NCBI GenBank assembly: GCA_050874585.1
Contig: JBNMKZ010000078.1
Coordinates: 1-9,168, forward strand
DNA: 9,168 nucleotides
Source of the DNA: UBA1067 sp050874585
Lineage (GTDB): Bacteria > Verrucomicrobiota > Kiritimatiellia > RFP12 > UBA1067
Direction of reading: 5' to 3'
The notes under the pieces were generated by a model that worked only from the letters and a program-made list of their open reading frames with translations, had not been told where the DNA came from and did not search any database. Numbering within the stretch: the stretch's first letter is position 1; each line of letters opens with the position of its first letter. Below, one piece after another: positions 1 through 6,595 of the stretch. A program made the translations under genes and the position numbers.

Positions 1-1
1 C

Positions 2-733
2 ATCGTGGGGTATACGTCGAAGGAGGCGGCGCAGGGGAAGTTCTTGATCGTTGGTGCTCAGTTTGATGCCGTCAAGGGCGGGCGGGCTATCAATGACCTC
101 GTCAGCGGCGTTCAGGGTGTCGACTACGACGACAATGATGTGTGGATGACAACGGCTGCACAGATTCAGGTTCCATCGACCGCAGGTTACGATGTTTACT
201 ACTACCTGAATGATGGATACTATGATGATGGTAGCGAAGAGGGTGCGACCAAGGCTGGTTGGTGCGATGCGGGCGGAAATATCGTAACTGACGAGCTGGA
301 CTCAATGGTCGCCTTTTGGTTCAAGAGCGTCCCCGGCGATGCCACGGCGACGATTGCCGGTGCCGTGCCTTCCACCAAGGATACGGCCGATGTTGACTGC
401 CCCGAGAGCTTCGCTCTTCGTGCGAATGCCTTTCCGAAGCCTGTCGCCCTTAACTCGGATGCCATGCAGGCGATTGGCATCACGGGCGTTGACTACGACG
501 ATGCAGATGCGTGGATGACAACTGCACCGCAGATTCAGGTTCCCTCGGCTTCGGGTTACGATGTTTATTATTATCTGAATGATGGATACTATGAAGATGG
601 TAGCGAAGAGGGCGCAACGAAGGCTGGCTGGTGCGATGCGGGCGGAAACATCGTGAATGATGTCATTCCCGCCGGGCAGGGCTTCTGGACGAAGGGAACG
701 ACGGGCGCGTTCAAGATCCTCTTCACCAAGTGA
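2..733 (+). CDS. Two-module secreted surface protein, 5' end outside window
   Basis: The function is unknown and the product is probably exported. The coding frame is already open at the window edge (ATC GTG GGG TAT, I-V-G-Y). The GTG at 5 can be read as a start, but it lies inside an IVGY motif that also occurs at the equivalent place in the 7619-8272 gene. The true start and signal peptide are therefore probably upstream of the window. Counting from the GTG, the 242 residues contain two copies of a 57-residue module (38-94 and 161-217; 51 of 57 identical). Each copy carries GVDYDD, WMTT, GYDVYYYLNDGYY, GSEEGATKAGWCDAGGNIV. Each is followed by an aromatic segment: SMVAFWFKS in the first and PAGQGFWTKG in the second. 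The first looks like a degenerate PGQGFW turn. The gene ends 66 bases before a PEP-CTERM gene, probably its operon partner. I know no named domain for this module; a structural or Ca-binding surface role for the acidic, Tyr-rich segments is only inference. Confidence 0.75.
   Translation: MVGYTSKEAAQGKFLIVGAQFDAVKGGRAINDLVSGVQGVDYDDNDVWMTTAAQIQVPSTAGYDVYYYLNDGYYDDGSEEGATKAGWCDAGGNIVTDELDSMVAFWFKSVPGDATATIAGAVPSTKDTADVDCPESFALRANAFPKPVALNSDAMQAIGITGVDYDDADAWMTTAPQIQVPSASGYDVYYYLNDGYYEDGSEEGATKAGWCDAGGNIVNDVIPAGQGFWTKGTTGAFKILFTK
116..286 (+). repeat. Tandem module repeat, copy 1 of 2
   Basis: This encodes the first 57-residue GVDYDD...GGNIV module. Its partner is at 485-655, offset by 369 bases (123 codons). 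The two copies differ at 6 of 57 residues by my alignment, and DNA identity is also high, for example around the segment encoding YYYLNDGYY. Confidence 0.85.
485..655 (+). repeat. Tandem module repeat, copy 2 of 2
   Basis: This encodes the second GVDYDD...GGNIV module, paired with 116-286. Unlike copy 1 it is followed by an intact PAGQGFW turn, which closes the protein. Confidence 0.85.
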
Positions 734-744
734 GATTTCATCTG

Positions 745-761
745 CCCCGCATTGGGTGGGG
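745..761 (+). other. Small hairpin between module gene and PEP-CTERM gene
   Basis: CCCCGC (745-750) can pair with GTGGGG (756-761) around the loop ATTGG, giving six pairs including one G-U. An A-rich tract follows instead of a T-run, so it is not a standard terminator. A hairpin sits in the same inter-gene position in the second cassette (8280-8296). A role in mRNA stability or partial attenuation is speculative. Confidence 0.3.
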
Positions 762-799
762 TGGTCGAAAAACAAGAAAAGAGAAAAGGAAACTAAGTC

Positions 800-1294
800 A
801 TGAAGAAAATCATTATTGCGCTGGCGTTTGTGGCAGCGGTTGTCTCCGCGCAAGCTGCGTCAGTAAAATGGAAAATCACGGGAGAGACGGCCGATATTGG
901 CAAGACCGTCTATCTGCTGACCTCACTTGCGGAGTCTTACGATTCCGCTGACGCTCTCGCAGCGGCTGCCGTGGGATCGGGAACGCTTGCTAAGAAGGGT
1001 CGCTCAACCTATGCGGACGGAACTTTTGCCGCCGATTCCATCACAAAGACTGGGAACGCCTATTGGGCAATTATTAATGCAGACGGAAAGTCTTTTACTT
1101 ATATCGACGCTGACATTTCCAGCATGGTTTATGATCCAAACAATCAGGAAACTGCGCCTGGTACAGCCGCATCATCCATCGCCGCGATTTCTGCGGGTAC
1201 GACGGTCGCGTTCGGGAACATCCCGGAGCCGACGAGCGCGATGCTGCTCGTCCTCGGTGTCGCCGCGCTGGCCCTCCGCCGCAGGCAGAAATAA
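800..1294 (+). CDS. PEP-CTERM sorting-domain protein
   Basis: This is a small secreted protein of 164 residues. It has a Sec signal peptide (MKKIIIALAFVAAVVSAQAA, cleavage near residue 20) and a classic PEP-CTERM tail: PEP at 142-144, then TSAML, a hydrophobic stretch and the basic end RRRQK. In characterised PEP-CTERM/exosortase systems such tails are cleaved and the protein is anchored or released at the surface. No exosortase gene is in this window. The middle (about 21-140) is rich in Ala, Ser, Thr and Asp and I recognise no domain. AAGGA at 786-790 lies 9 bases before the ATG, which supports the start. It follows the two-module gene by 66 bases and is followed by a strong terminator, so the two probably form one transcript. 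Its ends closely resemble those of the 8331-8873 protein, while the bodies barely match. Confidence 0.9.
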   Translation: MKKIIIALAFVAAVVSAQAASVKWKITGETADIGKTVYLLTSLAESYDSADALAAAAVGSGTLAKKGRSTYADGTFAADSITKTGNAYWAIINADGKSFTYIDADISSMVYDPNNQETAPGTAASSIAAISAGTTVAFGNIPEPTSAMLLVLGVAALALRRRQK

Positions 1295-1321
1295 GCGACT
1301 CGAATAAGGACTGAGTCAGGG

Positions 1322-1351
1322 AGGCCCGTCCGCGTGTGCGGGCGGGCCTTT
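1322..1351 (+). terminator. Intrinsic terminator after PEP-CTERM gene
   Basis: AGGCCCGTCCGC (1322-1333) pairs with GCGGGCGGGCCT (1338-1349) over 12 positions, including one G-U, around a GTGT loop. A short TTT follows at 1349-1351, then CAG. The stem is very strong but the T-tract is short. It lies 28 bases after the PEP-CTERM stop and only 46 bases before the next start. Confidence 0.75.
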
Positions 1352-1397
1352 CAGCTGTGGGGCGGGCAGACGAAACAACAACCGAAAGGCTTTCGAA

Positions 1398-2240
1398 ATG
1401 GCGTGGAATGGTTCAGGCGGAGAGGGCGACACCTCGCATTCGCCCCTGATTGGGCGCGGGGGAGCGCGGCGCGGCACTTTCGTCGGGCTTGGGGCGGTAG
1501 CCGCCCTTATTCTCCTCGGCTGGGGGATTTGGTGGGGCCTGCGTTCGGAGCCTGCCGTGGGGGTCTCGAACGAACGGGCGGGAGGGCCCGCCCCCCTTCG
1601 CGAGCAGTCTCCCGCGCCGACCGCGTCCGCGCAATCCACCGATGTGAAAAGTGCCGCGCCCGAGCCGAAGTCCGTGCGCCTCTGGAACGGCATCGCCGTC
1701 GTCTCGTCCTCCGTCCACACGAACCGGAACGGGACGACGGTCGAACGGCTCGTCCTGGCGGACGGCCGCCGGGCGGAGAGCGTGAGGCCCGCTCCGCCCG
1801 TCTTCGCGAATGCGAGCGACCAGCTGATTGCGACCGTGCTCGCCGTCCGCCCCGGGCAGTCGATGCCGCCCCTCCCCGACCTCTCGGGGATTGACCGCGA
1901 CTTCAGGACTTCGATAGAGAATCCCGTCCCGATTCTGGATTCGGACACGCCCGAAATCCGCAACCTGAAGGCGCAGGTGGCGGAGGTGCGCGCCTATCTA
2001 GCGGAGGAGGTGCGGCGCGGCACCTCTGTTATGGAGGCCCTGACCGCGCACCGGGAAGAGATGGAGCGGATGGCGGACCATCGCCTGATGGCGATTCGCG
2101 AAATCGAGAAGATTGCCACTGAGGACGGCGAGGCGGCGGCGCGGCAGTTTGCGAGCCGCGTGAACGAGTCCCTGCGCGAACGGGGGATTCCCGAGGTGCC
2201 TGTCGGGGATGCCGCATCGGGGAAAGTGAAGAGACACTGA
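1398..2240 (+). CDS. Single-pass membrane protein with extracytoplasmic coiled coil
   Basis: The function is unknown; the 280-residue product is probably in the inner membrane. A short basic N-terminus (GRGGARRG) precedes one transmembrane helix (about 27-48), predicting N-in/C-out topology. A Pro/Ala-rich linker (about 60-92) follows. Next is a small domain (about 96-155) with NGIAVV and VRPGQ, then FRTSIENPVPI (169-179), DTPE (183-186) and a charged helical segment of heptad-like character (about 183-255). It ends with N-SLRERGIPEVP. The same order of motifs, with DTPE at the same residue numbers, appears in the 287-residue protein at 6592-7455, so the two are paralogues. AAAGG at 1385-1389 lies 8 bases before the ATG. 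The next gene starts 13 bases after the stop, so the two are probably co-transcribed. The sequence is much more GC-rich than its minus-strand paralogue. The long antisense frame here is a GC effect. Confidence 0.85.
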   Translation: MAWNGSGGEGDTSHSPLIGRGGARRGTFVGLGAVAALILLGWGIWWGLRSEPAVGVSNERAGGPAPLREQSPAPTASAQSTDVKSAAPEPKSVRLWNGIAVVSSSVHTNRNGTTVERLVLADGRRAESVRPAPPVFANASDQLIATVLAVRPGQSMPPLPDLSGIDRDFRTSIENPVPILDSDTPEIRNLKAQVAEVRAYLAEEVRRGTSVMEALTAHREEMERMADHRLMAIREIEKIATEDGEAAARQFASRVNESLRERGIPEVPVGDAASGKVKRH

Positions 2241-2253
2241 AACGGAGGAAAAG

Positions 2254-3042
2254 ATGAAAAGAACGGATGAACTTGTGAAATTGGTGGCGCTCGTTGGCAT
2301 CGGGCTGACGGCCTTCGGCCTGGTCGCGGCAGATCCGACGCCGCGCGTTGGGCACAGGACGCGTCCGGCGCGGTTCACGAAGCCGTCGGGCGGACTGGTC
2401 GAACGGACCTACACGGGGAATGTCGTCCGCGTCGTCAATGCGCAGGCGGCGATTCCGGGTTCGGCCGTCTCGGGGGCCGTGGGGACTGTCCGCCTGCGCT
2501 CGCAGATTCCCGTCGAGCTGTCGCCTGCGGGCGTTCCGGCCGACGCGTCGCCGATGGGCGTCGCGGCATCCGCCGTGCGGGCCGACGGCGTGGGCGCGGC
2601 AATCGTGCTGGTGGACCGCCCGGGCGAACCGCTGCTCGTCGCCTCGCCGGACGGACGCTGGGCGACGGTCAACATCTCGCCGATTGCGGGAGCGCCCGAG
2701 CGGGCGGGCGGGCGACTTGAGCGCCTGATGTGGAATGCGCTCGCCCGTGCGCTGGGCGCGGGATGGTCGGGCGACGCGGCAAGCGTCCTCGGGATGGCTG
2801 CCGGGGTCGAAGGGCTGGACGCCCTCCCGTCCGCGCCCTCCCCGGCCGAGCAGAATGCCATCATTGACGCGGCAAAGGCGCATGGCGTCGGACTCCTGAC
2901 ATTTGCGACCTACCGCACGGCCTGTTCGCAGGGCTGGGCCCCCGACCCGACGAACGACGTGCAGAGGGCCATTCGGGACGAGGTCTACGCCATCCCGTCC
3001 GAGCCGATGAAGATTGAGTTCGACCCGAAGCGTGGACGGTAA
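2254..3042 (+). CDS. Secreted protein of the EPMKIEFDPK family
   Basis: This is an uncharacterised exported protein of 262 residues. A signal peptide (MKRTDELVKLVALVGIGLTA..., cleavage near residue 26) is followed by a basic low-complexity stretch, then GNVVRVVNAQAAIP (55-68), DGRWATVNISPI (133-144), TYRTACSQGWAPDPTN (219-234) and EPMKIEFDPK (250-259). All four motifs recur in the same order in the 257-residue protein at 5822-6595. This paralogy confirms that the plus strand is the coding strand, despite a longer antisense frame at 2029-3063. No HExxH or other catalytic motif is visible, and I cannot name a function. GGAGG lies 5 bases before the ATG, and the upstream membrane coiled-coil gene ends 13 bases away. 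The repeated pairing of these two families suggests that they act together, probably at or outside the inner membrane. It converges with the 3079-5031 gene, with 36 bases between stops. Confidence 0.85.
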   Translation: MKRTDELVKLVALVGIGLTAFGLVAADPTPRVGHRTRPARFTKPSGGLVERTYTGNVVRVVNAQAAIPGSAVSGAVGTVRLRSQIPVELSPAGVPADASPMGVAASAVRADGVGAAIVLVDRPGEPLLVASPDGRWATVNISPIAGAPERAGGRLERLMWNALARALGAGWSGDAASVLGMAAGVEGLDALPSAPSPAEQNAIIDAAKAHGVGLLTFATYRTACSQGWAPDPTNDVQRAIRDEVYAIPSEPMKIEFDPKRGR

Positions 3043-3090
3043 TCCGCCGCGCCGGATACGCATCCAGGGGGAAAGAACCTAACGGATGCG
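3042..3090. other. Convergent junction with two short inverted repeats
   Basis: ATCCG (3042-3046) with CGGAT (3053-3057), and CGCATCC (3059-3065) with GGATGCG (3084-3090; 18-base loop), could each form a hairpin between or over the two convergent stop codons. Neither is followed by a T-tract on either strand. A role as a bidirectional 3' end is possible but weakly supported. Confidence 0.25.
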
Positions 3091-5031
3091 CAGAAGGAAG
3101 CGTCTGGGCATCGATTCGTAGCAACCGATGTCGATGTTCTCACCCCGCTGACGCGATTCATTCGCAAGGTCGACCGTCGGCGAGACGAGGCCTGCGATCG
3201 TGCCGCCGTCCTGTAGCACCCCACCGCCTCGCGGCGTGTAGTCGCCTTGGGCGTAGTTGGCAAAGAATTCGTTCGCCGTCCCAATTCGGCACGTGTCATT
3301 GATGGGTGCCGCGTCATCCGTTGCGCAGTTGACAAAAGACGAAGGTGCGCCGTCCCAGCCCATGATTTCGAGCCCCGTCGCGTTTTTGCAATTGGCCGCC
3401 ATTACGCAATTGACGACCCTTGCCGTTGCATCCGCACGGACGGCGGCAACGAGTCCCGTATGAAAATTATCGACAATTGTGCAGTTATCAAGCAGACCGT
3501 TCAGGATGCGGACGATGCTACAGTTGGTTGCATGAATGCCCTGATATGTTCCTTTCCCCGTATTGCGCGTAAACAAGGTATTGGAAATCCGCCCATGGTC
3601 AATGTAGGCACCGAGTCCATCCGTTGCTGGTTTGGAAGAGTTTCCGATTGAGCAATCCTCGACGCGGCAATGCGTGAGGAGCGCGGCATCCGAATTCATG
3701 TAAACACCCGCACCGCGTCCATTTTCTGAGCGAACCATGCCGCTTCGGAGGATGCAGTTCGAGATTGTTCCGCCGTTGGAGAGAATGGCGGCCGTGCCGC
3801 CCGCGCTGTAGCTTTGACCATGTTCAAGCGTCAATCCCGACAGCGCGGCGTTCGGGTGGTTCAGGACGAAGACGCGCCGAGACTTGACGGTGGCCGTTGC
3901 ATTCGTGACATTACGGATGGTGACATCCGACGGATTCCCCGTGAGACCTTTGACGGCGATGGGGGCCGCCAACTGAAGCTCGTTCTTGATGCCATAACTG
4001 CCGGGGAGAAGGTAGACGGTTCCATTCTTATCCGCCGAAGAGGAGATGGACAGTTTGGAAATCGCGGTTGCAATCGTTGCCAGCGGCTTCTCGTAGTCCG
4101 AGCCATCGTTATTCAAGTCGCTCCCGTCTGGGGCAACGAAAACTGCCGCGCCCGAAGCGCTGTCCGAACGCGAAAGCGCGAACTTCCACTCCAATCGGCA
4201 GGGATAACCCGGCATTTGAAACTCGCTCACCGTTCCCGTCCCTTCCGTTATGAACGTTTCGGGGATGCCTTGGCGATAGAGCGACCAGCCCGTGCATGTC
4301 GCCAACAGAGCACCATCATCGAGAGAAACCTGAGCGGGAGCGGAGAAGCGGACGGTGGTGTCCGCCTCGACAAGGTGTTCACCATAGGACAGACTAACTG
4401 TGCCGCAGTTCCCCGGCGTTCCCGTGATAAGGAGGCGATTGCGTGGGACGGTGAAGAACTCCGCCTGCTGAATAACGATTGCCCCGCCGCCCTGTGAGGA
4501 AAGGAATCGAAGACGGTAGCGGTCGTAGGCGGTTTGGTTGTCGAATTCGAAGTAGCGGGCCTCAAGTGCTTTCCAGGAGGGCAGGTTCTTGACCTCATCA
4601 AGAACAATCCAAGCTTTTTCCGCGCTGTTGTAGCCTTCGAGCGTGAAGTCTTTCGGCGAACGGATACTGACATTGGAGCCACCGCCGCTTGTGCCAACTT
4701 GATTGTAGATGCGGTAGGCGTTCACGACCGTTGGAGTCTTGAAAGAGTAGGTGATGGAAGCTGGGGTCTTCTGAAAGCCAACAGCCTTGCTGGCCGCCTG
4801 CTTCCCGAGGTTGGTAACAGCCGACGGGACATCGCCCTTCAGGTCGAAGGCTTCCCCTCCATAGGGAGAGAGAATGTCCCCAGATCGGAGGACATCACCA
4901 CTCGCCTTGTCGGCATCCGTCAGGTCAATGAGCGCGACATCCGTGGGTTCGGGCATGCGTTCGGCAAGCGCAAAACCAGCCGACAAGAGAATAGCGCACA
5001 CGGATATGTACTTGAATCTCTGGATATTCAA
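3079..5031 (-). CDS. Large secreted discoidin-like/beta-helix surface protein
   Basis: This is probably a surface or secreted glycan-binding protein of 650 residues. It has a signal peptide (cleavage near AGFALA-E, residue 23). An F5/8-type (discoidin/CBM32-like) domain spans about 50-193, with YRIYNQ, SPKDFTLEGYNS, FEFDNQTAYDRYRLRF and IQQAEFF. A beta module spans about 198-285, with CTGWSLY at 246-252. A right-handed beta-helix spans about 297-640: it opens with FVAPDGSD-NDGS-KPLATI, as in DUF1565/pectate-lyase-fold proteins, continues through GLTLEHG, ISNCILR, LLTHCRVEDC and LDNCTIVDN rungs, and closes with DIGCYE. No lyase catalytic residues can be assigned, so binding or adhesion is as likely as enzymatic activity. 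The start is TTG, chosen because of the signal peptide and an excellent Shine-Dalgarno; no in-frame ATG precedes residue 26. It is the last gene of the minus operon, 53 bases after the preceding stop. Confidence 0.85.
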   Translation of the reverse strand: MNIQRFKYISVCAILLSAGFALAERMPEPTDVALIDLTDADKASGDVLRSGDILSPYGGEAFDLKGDVPSAVTNLGKQAASKAVGFQKTPASITYSFKTPTVVNAYRIYNQVGTSGGGSNVSIRSPKDFTLEGYNSAEKAWIVLDEVKNLPSWKALEARYFEFDNQTAYDRYRLRFLSSQGGGAIVIQQAEFFTVPRNRLLITGTPGNCGTVSLSYGEHLVEADTTVRFSAPAQVSLDDGALLATCTGWSLYRQGIPETFITEGTGTVSEFQMPGYPCRLEWKFALSRSDSASGAAVFVAPDGSDLNNDGSDYEKPLATIATAISKLSISSSADKNGTVYLLPGSYGIKNELQLAAPIAVKGLTGNPSDVTIRNVTNATATVKSRRVFVLNHPNAALSGLTLEHGQSYSAGGTAAILSNGGTISNCILRSGMVRSENGRGAGVYMNSDAALLTHCRVEDCSIGNSSKPATDGLGAYIDHGRISNTLFTRNTGKGTYQGIHATNCSIVRILNGLLDNCTIVDNFHTGLVAAVRADATARVVNCVMAANCKNATGLEIMGWDGAPSSFVNCATDDAAPINDTCRIGTANEFFANYAQGDYTPRGGGVLQDGGTIAGLVSPTVDLANESRQRGENIDIGCYESMPRRFLLRIR

Positions 5032-5036
5032 TTTGA

Positions 5037-5043
5037 CCTCCCC
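5037..5043 (-). promoter_or_regulatory. Shine-Dalgarno GGGGAGG that sets a TTG start
   Basis: On the minus strand GGGGAGG lies 5 bases upstream of the TTG at 5031-5029. This is what makes the unusual TTG the likely start of the beta-helix protein gene. The resulting N-terminus is a good signal peptide. Confidence 0.7.
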
Positions 5044-5084
5044 ACTCTTTTCCGTTCCACTGATAGAAAATCCAAGTGCCCCTG

Positions 5085-5825
5085 CTATTCGGCATCCAGC
5101 GGGATGGTTCGGATGCCCAATCGGCGAAGCGCGGCATTTTTCTCCTCCCAGGCGGAAAGATAGGCCTCCTCGGACAGGGACTTCCGCGCACGCTCCAACT
5201 CGCCGCGCACGCGCGAGTAGACGGCGGACTCCGCATCTTGCCGTTCCGTCAGGCGCGAGGCATAACTGGCAATGGTCCCGCCCGCCCGCAGGTAGGCTCG
5301 TGCCTCGTCTTTCAGTCCTTCGACGATTGCGCGGATTTGCCGCGCCTCGATGCCCTCGGCATCTTTTGCAAGGGGCTTCTCGTTGAGAACGCGGAGCAAT
5401 TCGCCCTCCGTGACATTTCGGACACCGGCGCGCGCTCCCGGAATGGCAAAGGAAGCGAGAAAGCGGTCGCCATCGGACTCGAAAACATCTTCCCAGCCCG
5501 TGAGAATGCCGCGCTCAATGACTGCCGCGTCCCCGATTACCTGCCGTCGCGTTTGCGAAACCAGAAACTCCGGCTCGGTTGATGGTGTGCGAAGAAGAGG
5601 AATGATGGTCGCGGTGACGACCAGTGCCAAGAGGATGAAAATGAGAAGCCGTCCACGAATTGGGCGGGGGGCACCATTCTCACGACTCCCGTCCTCCGCC
5701 TGGACCTTGATTGGGCGGATGCCATTCGCCCGAAGCGCGGCAAAAGCCGCATCCCGGGACGGAGCCTCAATCACATCCGTGTGCCGGATGCCGTCGCCAG
5801 TCCTGTAGACGTAGTGGTACTTCAC
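5085..5825 (-). CDS. Membrane coiled-coil protein with GspF-like N-terminal domain
   Basis: This is an uncharacterised inner-membrane protein of 246 residues. Residues 1-43 (MKYHYVYRTGDG, then VIEAPSRDAAFAALRANGI, RPIKV) resemble the short N-terminal domain of GspF/PilC-type secretion proteins. That pattern is Y-x-x-x-x-x-G, then E-A-x-S-x-x-x-A, then L-R-x-x-G-I-x-P. The GspF helical core is absent. A basic stretch (RPIRGR) leads into one transmembrane helix (about 60-78), predicting a cytoplasmic N-terminus. The outer part has VFESDGDRFLASFAIPG, a long charged helical region (about 135-225) and N-AALRRLGIRTIP at the end. This follows the layout of the two larger membrane proteins in the window, so it looks like a divergent third paralogue. 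The GTG start overlaps the previous stop in a GTGA, implying translational coupling. The GspF relation is by pattern only. Confidence 0.8.
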   Translation of the reverse strand: MKYHYVYRTGDGIRHTDVIEAPSRDAAFAALRANGIRPIKVQAEDGSRENGAPRPIRGRLLIFILLALVVTATIIPLLRTPSTEPEFLVSQTRRQVIGDAAVIERGILTGWEDVFESDGDRFLASFAIPGARAGVRNVTEGELLRVLNEKPLAKDAEGIEARQIRAIVEGLKDEARAYLRAGGTIASYASRLTERQDAESAVYSRVRGELERARKSLSEEAYLSAWEEKNAALRRLGIRTIPLDAE

Positions 5826-6595
5826 TTGTCCTTCTTCGGGTCGAATTCAATCTTCATCGGCTCTGCGGGAATTGTATGGACCTTATCCCAAACGGCCTGC
5901 TGGAATTCGTTTGTCGGCGCAGGTGCCCAGCCTTCCTGGCAGGCCTTCCGATAGGTTGAAATGACGGCCGGGCGAACGCCCAGCGTCTCCATGTAGGTGC
6001 GGAAGCGTTGAAGAACATCAATCGGCAAGCCGAAGTCGGGGTTCTTGTCGAGATCGGCATGGTCAACGATGCCGCGTGTCAGCGCACGGGGGAACTGCGA
6101 GTTCGTTGCACCACAGAGATAGGAAAAGCCACGCGTCAGCTCCTTCTTGACCCGCGCCTCAAAGTAGGCCGGTCGCTGCTCGGTCGCAATGGGCGCAACA
6201 TTGACGATTGCCCAGCGGTTCTCGGGGGCAACCAAAATCGCCGGCAGCGACGCATCGTCGACGATAAAAAGCGTTGCATTCCCCTCCACCTTTGGTGCGG
6301 CAAGGCTGAACGAGCCACCATCCTTAAGCGAAATCTTGAATTTCGTCTCCTTCGCAAAGTAGGCGATGGACTCGTTGAGCCAGGCTACGGGAACACGACT
6401 CTGACAGTTGACATAGAAGATTTCGCCCTGCTGGGTGCCAGGTTTGTTCAGGTATCCGCCAGTTTTCTGAAGGAACAACTTCTTTGCACGCGCACGCTTC
6501 GCGGCAACGTCCTCGGGGGTTGGCGTGGACGAGACTTCCGCTCCAACGGCCATCAATGCCGATGCGACAACGACCGCAAAATACAGGCACCTCAT
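5822..6595 (-). CDS. Secreted protein of the EPMKIEFDPK family
   Basis: This is an uncharacterised exported protein of 257 residues, paralogous to 2254-3042. It has a signal peptide (MRCLYFAVVVASALMAVGA), a basic segment (AAKRARAKK), GEIFYVNCQSRVP (57-69), LFIVDDASLPAILVAP, NRWAIVNVAPI (126-136), TYRKACQEGWAPAPTN (214-229) and EPMKIEFDPKKDK at the C-terminus. The conserved C-terminal block is the most diagnostic part and probably forms a binding or structural element. No metalloprotease zinc motif is present. The start is an ATG that overlaps the upstream stop in ATGA. A strong AAGGAGG at 6603-6609 lies 7 bases ahead. The gene is locked between two membrane coiled-coil genes with 4-base overlaps on both sides, which argues for production in a fixed ratio and a shared function. 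Confidence 0.87.
   Translation of the reverse strand: MRCLYFAVVVASALMAVGAEVSSTPTPEDVAAKRARAKKLFLQKTGGYLNKPGTQQGEIFYVNCQSRVPVAWLNESIAYFAKETKFKISLKDGGSFSLAAPKVEGNATLFIVDDASLPAILVAPENRWAIVNVAPIATEQRPAYFEARVKKELTRGFSYLCGATNSQFPRALTRGIVDHADLDKNPDFGLPIDVLQRFRTYMETLGVRPAVISTYRKACQEGWAPAPTNEFQQAVWDKVHTIPAEPMKIEFDPKKDK

Noticed and set aside
1316..1963. 215-codon minus-strand open frame
   Set aside because: It overlaps the terminator hairpin, lies antisense to the well-supported 1398-2240 gene and has low-complexity Arg/Pro/Ser content.
2029..3063. 344-codon open frame on the minus strand, longer than the plus gene it covers
   Set aside because: It is Arg/Pro-rich, a common artefact opposite GC-rich genes. 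The plus-strand 2254-3042 product has a signal peptide, a Shine-Dalgarno and a clear paralogue in the window.
3059..3090. CGCATCC/GGATGCG inverted repeat as the operon terminator
   Set aside because: The loop is 18 bases, one arm lies inside the coding region and no T-tract follows on either strand, so it is kept only as a weak structural note.
3814..4497. 227-codon plus-strand open frame opposite the beta-helix gene
   Set aside because: It is Arg-rich without domains; the minus strand encodes a recognisable beta-helix with signal peptide.
5822..6595. Possible metalloprotease (archaemetzincin-like) reading of the secreted family
   Set aside because: No HExxH or extended zinc motif is found in either paralogue.
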